Assembly (NCBI GenBank): GCA_035361955.1
Contig: DAOSDC010000006.1
Span: 31,870 to 95,869 of the forward strand
Reading direction: 5' to 3'
Source of the DNA: UBA6120 sp035361955
GTDB lineage: Bacteria > Bacillota_I > Bacilli_A > RFN20 > CAG-826
DNA length: 64,000 nt
Shown here: in pieces, positions 34,747 to 43,912 of the stretch
Numbering within the stretch: position 1 is the first letter of the stretch
Layout of the letters: each line of letters begins with the position of its first letter
Translations under genes and position numbers: made by a program
Notes under the pieces: generated by a model
The model's database searches: none
What the model was told of the DNA's origin: nothing
What the model saw: only the letters and a program-made list of their open reading frames with translations

Positions 34747-36528
34747 TTATTCGACGGTAACCGATTTCGCCAGGTTACGAGGTTTGTCAATATTAGCCCC
34801 CCGTTTAAGTGCCGTATAGTAGGCTAGGTATTGGGCCACCATTACTTTTGGTAGCACCGAAAGATGCACCGGAACATCGGGAACGACGATGGCATCTTTG
34901 CCTTTGGCCAGTGATTGACTGGAAATGACAATCACATGTGCGCCACGAGCTAAAACCTCTTGGAGGTTAGAGCGGATAGGAAGCGCCGTCAATGAATCGC
35001 TCACGAAGATAATGACCGGCGTGTCTTTATCAATCAAGGCAATCGGCCCATGCTTAAGTTCACCTCCCGGCAGTCCTTCAGAATGAATATAAGTGATTTC
35101 TTTAAGTTTTAATGAAGCCTCTAAACTTACATCATAATCAAAGCCGCGCCCAAGATAGAAGGCATTTTCCTTTGTGGCCAGGAAATCGGCGATTTTCTCA
35201 AACTTCGATTTCATGTCAATGACTTTCTTCAATGCCTCGATCACATGATACAAATCGGGAATTAATTGCGAATCGCCTTTTAACGCGGCGGCCAGTAGCG
35301 CTAATAAGGTAACCTGGGCGACGTAAGCCTTGGTTGAAGCCACGGCGATTTCAATCCCGGCGAATAAAAGTAACGTGAAGTTAGCTTCCCGATCAAGCGT
35401 TGAGCCTTTGGTATTGGTAATCGTCAAAAGCGGGAACTTGTATTGTTTGATATTTTTGACGCAGTGAATCAAATCGGCGGTCTCTCCCGATTGCGACACG
35501 ATGATAAACAGCGGGTTTTTGCCGGTAATTACCGGATAATAAGCCCATTCCGATGCGATATAAACATCGACTCTTTTTCCCAATGCTTCCAAATACCGTT
35601 TCCCAATCAGACATGCATGATAGGACGTGCCGCACGCAAGAAATATTAGCTGATCGCTCGCAGTAATCGTATCCAGCAATTTGGGATTAAATAAGTAATT
35701 TCTCCCATCGTGATAATTATCGATTAGATGACGAATGACATTGTCGGCTTCTTCGATTTCTTTGAGCATGTAGTGGGGATATCCTTCCAAATTGATATCC
35801 TCGCTCGTCAAATCGGTTTGATGATAGCTAATCTTCGCTTTGCTGTTTCCAGGCAAATCAAAAACAGCGACTTCGTCTTTAGAAATATAGCCGAATTGGT
35901 GGTCAGTCAGGGCATAGAAATCTTTGACATGCTTGAGCATCGGGAGATAGTCGGATGCTAAGAAATTGGCGTCAGGTCCATGTCCGATAAGTAGTGGCGA
36001 ATGGTTCTTGGCAAAGAATAGACGTTCATCGTCGCCTTGATGAATTATGACGAGGGCATAACTGCCTTCAAGCATCTTCATCGATTGGCGAAGCGCTTTC
36101 AGTACATCGCCCATTTGCTTGTAATTGTGTTCGATTAAATTGGCGATTACTTCGGTATCCGTTTCCGTATTAAATTGATACCCGAGGTCGCTTAGCATTT
36201 GATGTAAAGCGCGATAATTATCGATGACGCCGTTATGAACGAGGGTGAATAGTCCGCTATGGCTAATGTGGGGGTGCGCGTTAGTTTCGGTCGGGGCGCC
36301 GTGGGTGGCCCAACGCGTATGGCCGATGCCGATGCCGGCTTCCAGCGATAGTGGCACCATCTCTTCAAGCAAATGAACACGGCCGGGAATACGATAAATA
36401 AGCGGCGCTTCTTCATGGGAAAAAGCCAGACCGCTCGAATCATAACCCCGATACTCTAACGTTTTAAGACCATCGATTAGATATGAACGTAATTGGCGAC
36501 AACCAACCGCTCCAACAATTCCGCACAT
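34747..36528 (-). CDS. glmS: glucosamine-6-phosphate synthase
   Basis: The enzyme makes glucosamine-6-phosphate from fructose-6-phosphate and glutamine. The N-terminal nucleophile Cys2 is in MCGIVGAVG, with the class II amidotransferase motifs GIGHTRWATHG and HNGVIDN; two SIS domains follow (FLACGTSYHA and SEGLPGGELKHGPIAL) and the C-terminus ends in NLAKSVTVE. At 593 residues it is of usual length. It is last in pgpA-cdaA-glmM-glmS, 15 bases after glmM; with so little upstream space, no glmS ribozyme is possible. Confidence 0.96.
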   Translation of the reverse strand: MCGIVGAVGCRQLRSYLIDGLKTLEYRGYDSSGLAFSHEEAPLIYRIPGRVHLLEEMVPLSLEAGIGIGHTRWATHGAPTETNAHPHISHSGLFTLVHNGVIDNYRALHQMLSDLGYQFNTETDTEVIANLIEHNYKQMGDVLKALRQSMKMLEGSYALVIIHQGDDERLFFAKNHSPLLIGHGPDANFLASDYLPMLKHVKDFYALTDHQFGYISKDEVAVFDLPGNSKAKISYHQTDLTSEDINLEGYPHYMLKEIEEADNVIRHLIDNYHDGRNYLFNPKLLDTITASDQLIFLACGTSYHACLIGKRYLEALGKRVDVYIASEWAYYPVITGKNPLFIIVSQSGETADLIHCVKNIKQYKFPLLTITNTKGSTLDREANFTLLLFAGIEIAVASTKAYVAQVTLLALLAAALKGDSQLIPDLYHVIEALKKVIDMKSKFEKIADFLATKENAFYLGRGFDYDVSLEASLKLKEITYIHSEGLPGGELKHGPIALIDKDTPVIIFVSDSLTALPIRSNLQEVLARGAHVIVISSQSLAKGKDAIVVPDVPVHLSVLPKVMVAQYLAYYTALKRGANIDKPRNLAKSVTVE

Positions 36529-36543
36529 GTGATTTCTCCCTTG

Positions 36544-37881
36544 TTAATTAACGAATGCTTCGGCAATGAAGCTGTATACCTCATCGACATAGCGTGAGCA
36601 AATGGCGCTTGTCTCTGCTTCGACCATAATGCGAATAAGCGGTTCGGTACCGCTAGGCCTGATCAAAATACGACCCGTGCCGTTAAGTTCTTGCTCGATC
36701 CGGGCAATAACTTCCTTCAATCCAGCGTGTTCCATCACTTCTTTTTTATTGGCTACGGTGATGTTTTTTAACACTTGCGGATATGTTTTCAAATCTGATA
36801 ATAACGATTCAATCGATTGGTTGCTCGCAGCAATAATGTTGAGCATTTTGACCATCGATAATAATCCATCACCCGTATTTAGTTCATCAAAAAAAATCAT
36901 GTGGCCTGATTGCTCGCCACCAAGTGTTAAATGGTGTTTTTTAAGCGCCGCTTGAACATACTTATCGCCTACTTGTACTTCCATAAAGTCGATTTGAGCG
37001 CGGCGTAGTGCCATCTTAACGCCGATGTTACTCATGACGGTAAGGACGATTTTATTATCAGATAACGCGTTGTTGCGTTTCAGATCGCGCGCCGCCAAAT
37101 ATAACATGGCATCACCGTCGATGACTTCACCATGATGATTGACCATTAACAACCGATCGGCGTCACCATCAAACGCGAGACCGAGATCATAACCATTTTC
37201 AAGCATATGTTTTTTAAGATTCTTAATGTGGGTCGAGCCGCATAAATCGTTGATATTGGTGCCATTTGGCTTATCGAAAATCACATCGGCCTTAAGTCCG
37301 ATTCGTGAGCATAATCCACTAATTAAATGCGACGCTGAGCCGTTGGCGGCGTCAATCAAAACAAACAACTTTGATAAGTCCGCGGTCGCTTTGGAGGCGA
37401 CGTAATCGAGGTAATCATCGACTAGAAGCCGTTCTTCTTTGGAGCTTCCAATGTCTTTGCCTGTCGCTAAGGGCAGGTCATCATTTGTTTGATCAATATA
37501 TTTTTCAATCGCTAGTTCGATGTCTTCTTCGAGTTTTTCACCAAATCGATTGAACACTTTAATGCCATTGTCAAAATATGGATTATGGGAAGCGGAAATC
37601 ATAATGCCGAAATCAAAATTATGTTTGGTAACAAGATAGGAAATGCTCGGCGTTGTCGACACTCCGAGCTTCGTAGCGCTTGATCCGCTGGCGGTAATCC
37701 CAGCAACAAGTGAAGCACAAAGCATTTGTCCGCTGATACGGGTGTCGCGAGCAATTAAGATACGATTTTTAGAACCGTTGGGATATTGTCCTAAATAGCG
37801 GCCAATTCTGAAAGCGATACTGGCCGTGACATCGCGTCCGGCTTGGCCTCTGACCCCGTCGGTCCCAAAATATTTTCCCAT
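36544..37881 (-). CDS. glmM: phosphoglucosamine mutase
   Basis: The 445-residue enzyme converts glucosamine-6-phosphate to glucosamine-1-phosphate. The phosphoserine loop is ISASHNPYFDNGIK, the metal-binding loop DGDADRLLM, the sugar loop GGEQSGHM and the phosphate-binding loop RPSGTEPLIRIMVE. It is 6 bases downstream of cdaA. In other Bacillota GlmM binds and inhibits CdaA, and this gene order fits that partnership. Confidence 0.96.
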   Translation of the reverse strand: MGKYFGTDGVRGQAGRDVTASIAFRIGRYLGQYPNGSKNRILIARDTRISGQMLCASLVAGITASGSSATKLGVSTTPSISYLVTKHNFDFGIMISASHNPYFDNGIKVFNRFGEKLEEDIELAIEKYIDQTNDDLPLATGKDIGSSKEERLLVDDYLDYVASKATADLSKLFVLIDAANGSASHLISGLCSRIGLKADVIFDKPNGTNINDLCGSTHIKNLKKHMLENGYDLGLAFDGDADRLLMVNHHGEVIDGDAMLYLAARDLKRNNALSDNKIVLTVMSNIGVKMALRRAQIDFMEVQVGDKYVQAALKKHHLTLGGEQSGHMIFFDELNTGDGLLSMVKMLNIIAASNQSIESLLSDLKTYPQVLKNITVANKKEVMEHAGLKEVIARIEQELNGTGRILIRPSGTEPLIRIMVEAETSAICSRYVDEVYSFIAEAFVN

Positions 37882-37887
37882 GACTGG

Positions 37888-38667
37888 TTAATCCTTTTCC
37901 CTTTGTCCAATTTCCATGTAATGGATGAACAATTGCTTAAACTGGTCGATGAATACTGGCTCTAGTTCGCCATTGTATGCAATAGAGATGCGACCGGTTT
38001 CCTCCGACACGACAATGACGACGGCATCGGATACTTCCGAGATGCCCAGGGCGGCGCGGTGCCGACTGCCGTATTTTCCCGATAATGGTTTGGTCGTCGG
38101 CGGGAAATAGACGCTGGCGGCGATAATCATGTTATCGCGGATGACGACGGCACCATCGTGAAGTCGTGTGCCGGGATAAAAAATCGTCATTAATAGTTCC
38201 GAAGACACCGGAGCGTTCATCGGAGAACCGTTTTTGATGAATTCAGATAAACCGCTTTTTCGTTCGATGGCGATAATCGCGCCGGTTTTTGTTTTTGATA
38301 AATAAGCGACAGTGTCGACGATACATCCACTCAATTGGTCGCGGTCGAAATATCGCGATTGCTTCGGTGCCTGTTTTTTGCTTAAAAACAAATTGTTGAC
38401 GAGTGGTCGCAGTGAGGCAATATTCACGAACATGAATATCATCGTAATAATCAGCAGGCTTGCCACCAGTGTAATCGTCAACAGGGAGAAACCGCGGAAA
38501 ACATAAGCGATTAAAATGGCGATGACGTTGACGATAAACGGAACGACGAAAACCTTTCGTTTTGACACGTGATAGACAAGCACGAACAGCATCGAGAAAA
38601 TTAAAAACGCTAATCCAATGTCAAGCCAAAAGTGCCACTCACCCCAAAGGGCCATCGTACCCATCAT
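37888..38667 (-). CDS. cdaA: diadenylate cyclase CdaA
   Basis: The 259-residue membrane enzyme makes c-di-AMP from two ATP. Three membrane segments occupy about the first 95 residues, followed by the DAC domain with DGAVVIRDNMIIAAS and GSRHRAALGISEVSDA (catalytic DGA and RHR motifs). The usual cdaR gene between cdaA and glmM is absent. Its ATG overlaps the TGA of pgpA. Confidence 0.95.
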   Translation of the reverse strand: MMGTMALWGEWHFWLDIGLAFLIFSMLFVLVYHVSKRKVFVVPFIVNVIAILIAYVFRGFSLLTITLVASLLIITMIFMFVNIASLRPLVNNLFLSKKQAPKQSRYFDRDQLSGCIVDTVAYLSKTKTGAIIAIERKSGLSEFIKNGSPMNAPVSSELLMTIFYPGTRLHDGAVVIRDNMIIAASVYFPPTTKPLSGKYGSRHRAALGISEVSDAVVIVVSEETGRISIAYNGELEPVFIDQFKQLFIHYMEIGQREKD

Positions 38668-39149
38668 TTTTTGTCACCATGGGCGAAGCGGCTCGCTGCG
38701 GCCGCGGCAATCGCTCCGACGATGTCATCGAGGAAAGTATGGCAATGAGCTCCGTCTTTGCCATCACCATTAAGTGTTTCGATAATCCCGTATTTTTTCT
38801 TGTCGATAAAGCCAAAGTTAGTTAAGGCGATTGAGCCATATAAATTGCAAATACCATATGCCAACACTTCATCGACGCCATATAGACCTTCATCACGACG
38901 AATAATCGCTTCGAGATCTTTGTCGATGTAGTGGCCCGTTTCGGCTTGGCGATCAAGTTCAACAGCCGTCATCAGCGCAAACTGAACTTCGCGTTTATCG
39001 AGCACGGAGTTAATAGACTCAAGCAGTTGTTCTTTTTTAAGATCAACGTAATATCCTGCTTGTAAAAAACGCGCCACTTCGGCGATATCGTCGAGCGTGA
39101 CGCCCCGATCATTTAGCAGCTGGATGCATTTAGCGCGGAAATTAATCAT
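38664..39149 (-). CDS. pgpA: phosphatidylglycerophosphatase A family protein
   Basis: The 161-residue protein matches the PgpA domain of Bacillota: CIQLLNDRGVTLDDIAEVARFLQ at the start and DKKKYGIIETLNGDGKDGAHCHTFLDDIVGAIAAAAASR at the end. Family members remove phosphate from phosphatidylglycerophosphate, though Bacillota versions lack direct membrane helices. The ATG at 39149 follows GAGG by 7-8 bases; the in-frame start at 39209 has none. It is the first gene of the cdaA operon. Confidence 0.8.
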   Translation of the reverse strand: MINFRAKCIQLLNDRGVTLDDIAEVARFLQAGYYVDLKKEQLLESINSVLDKREVQFALMTAVELDRQAETGHYIDKDLEAIIRRDEGLYGVDEVLAYGICNLYGSIALTNFGFIDKKKYGIIETLNGDGKDGAHCHTFLDDIVGAIAAAAASRFAHGDKK

Positions 39150-39239
39150 ATTTTTGCCTCGAATACCATAAGTTATATATACTATCGTATCAAAATTAAC
39201 TGGTATCAAAAAGACTTGTTTATCGGCATTTTAAGGGAA

Positions 39240-39313
39240 TGGAGCAGCCAACGGGAATCGAACCCGCATATTCAGCTTGGGAAGCTAACGTTCTACCATT
39301 GAACCATGGCTGC
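39240..39313 (-). tRNA. tRNA-Gly (anticodon TCC)
   Basis: Acceptor GCAGCCA/TGGCTGC, anticodon loop TTCCCAA, T-loop GGTTCGATTCC and encoded CCA are present. A terminator separates it from tRNA-Val upstream. Confidence 0.94.
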
Positions 39314-39361
39314 GTCTAACAAAAATTATATGTAATAACATATATAAACTCAACATCAAAC

Positions 39362-39385
39362 AAAAAAACTACCCCGAGAGGTAGT
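39362..39385 (-). terminator. terminator after tRNA-Val
   Basis: ACTACC/GGTAGT forms a 6-bp stem, followed by TTTTTTT on the minus strand. Confidence 0.8.
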
Positions 39386-39395
39386 CGTTTGTTAA

Positions 39396-39471
39396 TGGTG
39401 GATGCTGAGGGGATCGAACCCCCGACCTTCTGTACGTCAAACAGATGCTCTCCCAGCTGAGCTAAACATCC
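39396..39471 (-). tRNA. tRNA-Val (anticodon GAC)
   Basis: Acceptor GGATGTT/AGCATCC, anticodon loop TTGACGT, T-loop GGTTCGATCCC and encoded CCA are present. It is co-transcribed with tRNA-Thr 5 bases upstream. Confidence 0.94.
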
Positions 39472-39476
39472 GGGAA

Positions 39477-39553
39477 TGGTGCCGACGATAGGAATTGAAC
39501 CTACAACCTACTGATTACGATTCAGTTGCTCTGCCGGATTGAGCTACGTCGGC
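39477..39553 (-). tRNA. tRNA-Thr (anticodon CGT)
   Basis: Acceptor GCCGACG/CGTCGGC, anticodon loop ATCGTAA (anticodon CGT), T-loop GGTTCAATTCC and encoded CCA are present. Confidence 0.93.
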
Positions 39554-39630
39554 AAGCCCTCTTAAATCGGCTTAATTATCTTATACAATCCCATAGTTGA
39601 AATCAAGAGTTAAGTTATGCTCGAATGGAG

Positions 39631-39658
39631 TTGCCTTAATAATTTATATTGCTATAAT
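39631..39658 (+). promoter_or_regulatory. promoter of the MATE gene
   Basis: TTGCCT, a 16-base spacer and TATAAT (39653-39658) lie 16 bases before the ATG, so the 5' leader is only about ten bases long. Confidence 0.6.
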
Positions 39659-39674
39659 TGTCTAGGAAACTAAG

Positions 39675-41027
39675 ATGACACCACAAATTCACGAGCATAA
39701 ATTCATCAATATTTTTTGGCCGCTTCTAATCGAAGTGTTTTTGGCCGTGCTTGTGGGCATCACCGACACCTTGATGCTATACGGCGTCAGCAAGCAAGCC
39801 GTCGGCGCCGTCGGTAGCGTTACCACTTACTTAAGTTTTTTTAACGTCATGTTTGCGATTCTTTCCACCGGTGCCTTGGCAGTGTTCACGCAGTTTATGG
39901 GCGCCAAAAAGTACTATTCCACGCAACATGCCCTCAAATTGTCAGTCGTCATCAATTTGGCAATTGGTTTAGTTATCAGTTTTAGCTTTATCTTCTTTTC
40001 GACCCCGATTTTGCGCTTATTGATGGGTGAATCAAATCTTGTTCCAACTGCGTCGGTTTATCTCCAAATTGTCGGTGGTGCGATGTTTTTTAACGCCGTC
40101 ACGCCGATTTTCGGCAACTATATGCGGGCGTTTGGCCATGATAAATCGCCGATGATTGCCAGCGTGGTCGCTAACGTTGTCAATATCGCGCTTAACTTTT
40201 TGGCCATCTTCGTATTCGAATGGGGCGTCGTCGGCGTCGCCGTGGCCACAGCGGCATCGTATTTCGTCAATTTCCTCGGACACTTGATTCTTGCTTATAT
40301 CCATATTCCTCAAATCGATGAGCCCGAACAACACGCAATTTCCAATAAAGAAATTATCATCGACATGTTGAAAGTCGGCATACCTTCAGCCATCGAATTG
40401 TTCGTCTATTTCGGGGCGATGTCAGCGGTTGTTACCATCTTGAACATGTATGATCCCACAGGTCTACACGTTACTGTCCGCGTCACGGTCGAACATATCG
40501 CCGCGATTGCGTATATCCCTTCAGCCGCATTAGCACACGCCAACTCGATTAAAACGGGATTCCGTTGCGGTCGTCATAACTACGACCGGTGCATGGGCGA
40601 GACGTCACGCATCGCGATGTGGGGTCTATTCGTGTCGGTGTCCATCGCCATCATTCTGGCGTTATTCGGTGACCCGATTATCACGCTTTTCACAACCACG
40701 GAAGGGGCCCATGGCGAGGAATTACATGAAATCATTCATCTCGTGAAGGTGTGCCTGTGGATTCAAGTCGCGCTTGAAGTTGGTCGATCGATCAATCTGG
40801 TCATTGGCGAATCGCTGAAAGTCGCTGGCGACGCCCTGTTCGTCGGCATCCTTGGATTCCTTAGCTTAACGCTTGTCGTTGGCGTCGGTTCATTTTACGC
40901 GGGATACTATGAAGGCTACGGTGTCGTCGGTGTATTCATCGTCCTAGCGTTTGATGAAGTATTTAGAGCGTTAGCGATGGTATTCCGCTGGAATACGCGC
41001 TCCTGGTCAAAGAAAACTCTCGTTTAA
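39675..41027 (+). CDS. MATE family efflux transporter
   Basis: The 450-residue protein has about 12 membrane segments in two similar halves, as in MATE exporters of drugs and other cations (Na+ or H+ coupled). The first helix IFWPLLIEVFLAVLVGITDTLML and the loop VGAVGSVTTY are typical. The second half shows the mirrored motif VRVTVEHIAAIAYIPSAALAHA. Substrates cannot be deduced. It has its own promoter and terminator. Confidence 0.92.
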   Translation: MTPQIHEHKFINIFWPLLIEVFLAVLVGITDTLMLYGVSKQAVGAVGSVTTYLSFFNVMFAILSTGALAVFTQFMGAKKYYSTQHALKLSVVINLAIGLVISFSFIFFSTPILRLLMGESNLVPTASVYLQIVGGAMFFNAVTPIFGNYMRAFGHDKSPMIASVVANVVNIALNFLAIFVFEWGVVGVAVATAASYFVNFLGHLILAYIHIPQIDEPEQHAISNKEIIIDMLKVGIPSAIELFVYFGAMSAVVTILNMYDPTGLHVTVRVTVEHIAAIAYIPSAALAHANSIKTGFRCGRHNYDRCMGETSRIAMWGLFVSVSIAIILALFGDPIITLFTTTEGAHGEELHEIIHLVKVCLWIQVALEVGRSINLVIGESLKVAGDALFVGILGFLSLTLVVGVGSFYAGYYEGYGVVGVFIVLAFDEVFRALAMVFRWNTRSWSKKTLV

Positions 41028-41033
41028 TAATAT

Positions 41034-41053
41034 GGGACCGCAAGGTCCCTTTT
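41034..41053 (+). terminator. terminator of the MATE gene
   Basis: GGGACC/GGTCCC forms a 6-bp stem with a 4-base loop, followed by TTTT. Confidence 0.8.
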
Positions 41054-41194
41054 AATACATCATTTCCATTGACTTTCAGCTCCGTTTTAATCTTGTTAAA
41101 AATGAAGCAATCGAAGTAGCAAATGGGCTTAAGCAGTTCATTTGCCAACATGCTTGTATAAGTGTAAAGTCTCTATGTAATAGAGGAGTAAAGC

Positions 41195-42046
41195 ATGTCA
41201 GTATATCATCAGGGTCAAATGTCCCGCGTTAGTGCGGTCACACTTGTCGTGTCCGATATCAATAAATCGTTGAATTTTTATGCAGGCATTTTGAAACTAA
41301 TGCCTAAATCGATAGCCAATAATGAGGTCGACTTATCATCGGATGGTATCACCACACTGATAAAACTTATTGAGGTCAAAGGAGCCAAGAAACCGCATCA
41401 TCATCTTGGCTTGTATCATGTGGCGCTGCTGCTCCCATCGCGGAAAGAGCTTGGAAAAACGCTCGCCCATTTAATCAATGAAAAATACCCGCTCACCGGA
41501 TTATCTGACCATCAAGTCAGCGAGGCCATTTACCTTGATGATCCCGATGGTAACGGCATCGAGATTTACGCCGATCGACCAGTAGTTAATGGCTATGATT
41601 GGCACTCTTACCGAAGTGATCAACTGACGTTACCGATGGATTATCGTAATGTGTTACTGGCGGGTGAAGGTGAACCCTTTACGCAACTACCGACAGACAC
41701 GATTATTGGTCATCTACATCTTCATGTCGATGATTTGAGCAAAGCTAAACGTTTCTTTACGCAAGGATTAGGTTTCAGTGTCATGTTCGATTGGGGAGAT
41801 TCAGCATCCTTTTTAGCTACTGGTCACTACCATCATCACATCGGCATCAATACATGGAATGGCAAAACGGCCACCATCAATAGTGAGCATGAAATTGGGA
41901 TTCGTAACTACACCATCACGCTCCCTGATCGCGAAAAAGCGGTGACCATCGACCGCTTATCAAAGCTTGGATATCCAATCGATTCAGTAAATGGAATCCA
42001 TACCTTTGATAGTAATGGCACGATGGTTAAATTGGTTTTTTGTTAA
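41195..42046 (+). CDS. two-domain VOC (glyoxalase-type) protein, CatE-like
   Basis: The 283-residue protein holds two vicinal oxygen chelate domains: the first from VSAVTLVVSDINKSLNFYAGIL through LDDPDGNGIEIYADRP, the second from GHLHLHVDDLSKAKRFFTQGL through HIGINTW. Metal ligands His and Glu are in place (HHLGLYHVAL, IEIY, HLHLHV). It resembles catechol 2,3-dioxygenase-type CatE/YfiE of Bacilli; the natural substrate is unknown. GAGGAG lies 6 bases before the ATG. Confidence 0.85.
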   Translation: MSVYHQGQMSRVSAVTLVVSDINKSLNFYAGILKLMPKSIANNEVDLSSDGITTLIKLIEVKGAKKPHHHLGLYHVALLLPSRKELGKTLAHLINEKYPLTGLSDHQVSEAIYLDDPDGNGIEIYADRPVVNGYDWHSYRSDQLTLPMDYRNVLLAGEGEPFTQLPTDTIIGHLHLHVDDLSKAKRFFTQGLGFSVMFDWGDSASFLATGHYHHHIGINTWNGKTATINSEHEIGIRNYTITLPDREKAVTIDRLSKLGYPIDSVNGIHTFDSNGTMVKLVFC

Positions 42047-42103
42047 TTAAGCCAATTGTTTGTCATAAATTAATGCGATTAGGCAATAATCATACGATTA
42101 ACG

Positions 42104-42125
42104 CATGTATTTTTTTGGAAAACAT
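42104..42125. promoter_or_regulatory. imperfect inverted repeat upstream of ABC exporter genes
   Basis: CATGT and ACATG flank a T-run and an A-run (CATGTATTTT ... GGAAAACATG). It lies 27 bases before the exporter ATG and could be a repressor operator. No regulator gene is adjacent. Confidence 0.35.
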
Positions 42126-42151
42126 GTAGAATTATTCATTGGTATATCCAT

Positions 42152-43912
42152 ATGCTACTTCGTAAACATTTTTGGCGCTATTACATCAAATACGGGCTGT
42201 CGTTCTTGCTCGGTCTTTTAATTCTTATTGCCATCGATTGGTATCAACTCGAAATCCCGCGCACGATCAAAGGCATCATCGACGGCGTCGAAGATGGCAT
42301 TATTACCACGATTAATCAAATCATCCCACCGCTTATCTATATATCGGTAATCGTCATTGGGATGACGATAGGACGCTTTTTGTGGCGCTTTTTACTATTT
42401 GGTAACGGGCGGCGAATTGAAACAGATTTGCGCAGTGCCATGTTTTTGCACGCGACGAAGCTCGATCAAAATTTCTATTCGAAAAAGAAAATCGGCGGTC
42501 TCATGAGTCATTTCATCAATGACCTTAATTCGGTCCGGGAACTATTCGGATTCGGACTGTTGATGCTCGTTGACGGACTGGTGCTTGGGCTATTCGTGTT
42601 AGTCAGGATGTTTCGTCTTGACTGGCAGATGACGCTTTATGCGTTTATCCCGATTGCCTTAATGGGCGTACTCGTATTTTTCCTCGAAATGAAAATGGAA
42701 CAAAAATATAAAGCGCGACAAGATGCGTTTGAAAGCATGTCCGACTTTGCCCAAGAATCATTTTCCGGTTTGACCGTCATTAAAGCCTATGTCCGCGAAG
42801 CCGTCGAATCACTTCGTTTTCGCACAAGATCAAAAGACGTTTATGACAAATCGATGAGCCATTTGCGCTACGCCGTCATCGTCAACATTATTATCGATGC
42901 GATGATTAGCCTCGTCATTCTCTCTATTTTGGCCTATGGTTCGATATTGATTGCCCAAAACAACTTGTCAAGTGGTGAACTAACTGAATACATTGCCTAT
43001 TTCTTCACTCTGCTTTGGCCGGTCTTTGCCATCGCTTGGTTTTTAAACATCAATGGTCAGGCGCAAGCATCGGCTAAACGCATCGAAACATTCCTTGACG
43101 CGCAACCGATTGTGTTTGATAAGCCTGATGCGATTAAAGACGTGAGTTTGCACGGATCGATCTGTGCCAAAAACTTGACATTTAAATATCCCGATGCCGA
43201 GCAACCGATTTTAAAAGATATCTCTTTCACGATCAACGATGGTGAACTCGTTGGTATTCTAGGCCGTACCGGCAGCGGCAAATCGACATTAGTCGAACTT
43301 TTATTGCGCGTGTACAATCCTGACGAAAACATGATTTTCTATGATGAGTACGACGCTGCCAAACTATCGGTGAAGACGATTCGCGATCATATCGGCTATG
43401 TACCCCAGGATAACTTCCTATATTCAGACACGATTCGTAACAACATCGGGTTTTCGTTTGCGAAAATCGACGATGCGACACTTTTAAAAGCGGCGACTTT
43501 ATCAGATATCCACGAGAACGTGTCGCAATTTAAGGACCAATACGAAACCGTGCTCGGCGAACGAGGCGTGACGATTTCCGGTGGCCAAAAACAGCGCGTT
43601 TCCATCGCCCGGGCACTAGCTAAAGACCCCAAGATTTTGATTCTTGATGATTCGGTATCCGCCGTCGACACCAAGACCGAAGAAGCCATCTTGCGCAATC
43701 TAAGGGCCGCCCGTAAAGGTAAGACGACCCTGTTAATTGCCCACCGTATTTCCACGGTCAAAAAACTCGACAAGATTTTACTGCTCGACAAGGGACACTT
43801 AGTCGGTGTCGGCACCCATAAAGAATTAATGAAAACCAATCCGCTATATCAGGAAATGGTCAAACTTCAAGAACTTGAGACGATGATATTGGAGGCGGAA
43901 ACACATGCGTGA
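42152..43912 (+). CDS. heterodimeric ABC exporter, degenerate-site subunit
   Basis: The 586-residue half-transporter has a six-helix membrane domain (residues 1-310) and an ATPase domain. Walker A GRTGSGKSTLVE, signature ISGGQKQRVSIARAL, Walker B ILILDDSVSAVD, in which the catalytic Glu is Asp, and H-loop LLIAHRIS. This pattern marks the BmrC/LmrC-type partner of heterodimeric multidrug exporters, with one non-hydrolytic site. It overlaps its partner gene by 8 bases. No clear ribosome binding site precedes the ATG. Confidence 0.92.
   Translation: MLLRKHFWRYYIKYGLSFLLGLLILIAIDWYQLEIPRTIKGIIDGVEDGIITTINQIIPPLIYISVIVIGMTIGRFLWRFLLFGNGRRIETDLRSAMFLHATKLDQNFYSKKKIGGLMSHFINDLNSVRELFGFGLLMLVDGLVLGLFVLVRMFRLDWQMTLYAFIPIALMGVLVFFLEMKMEQKYKARQDAFESMSDFAQESFSGLTVIKAYVREAVESLRFRTRSKDVYDKSMSHLRYAVIVNIIIDAMISLVILSILAYGSILIAQNNLSSGELTEYIAYFFTLLWPVFAIAWFLNINGQAQASAKRIETFLDAQPIVFDKPDAIKDVSLHGSICAKNLTFKYPDAEQPILKDISFTINDGELVGILGRTGSGKSTLVELLLRVYNPDENMIFYDEYDAAKLSVKTIRDHIGYVPQDNFLYSDTIRNNIGFSFAKIDDATLLKAATLSDIHENVSQFKDQYETVLGERGVTISGGQKQRVSIARALAKDPKILILDDSVSAVDTKTEEAILRNLRAARKGKTTLLIAHRISTVKKLDKILLLDKGHLVGVGTHKELMKTNPLYQEMVKLQELETMILEAETHA

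Noticed and set aside
36528..36544. A glmS ribozyme upstream of glmS
   Set aside because: Only 15 bases separate glmS from glmM, so there is no space for the ribozyme fold.
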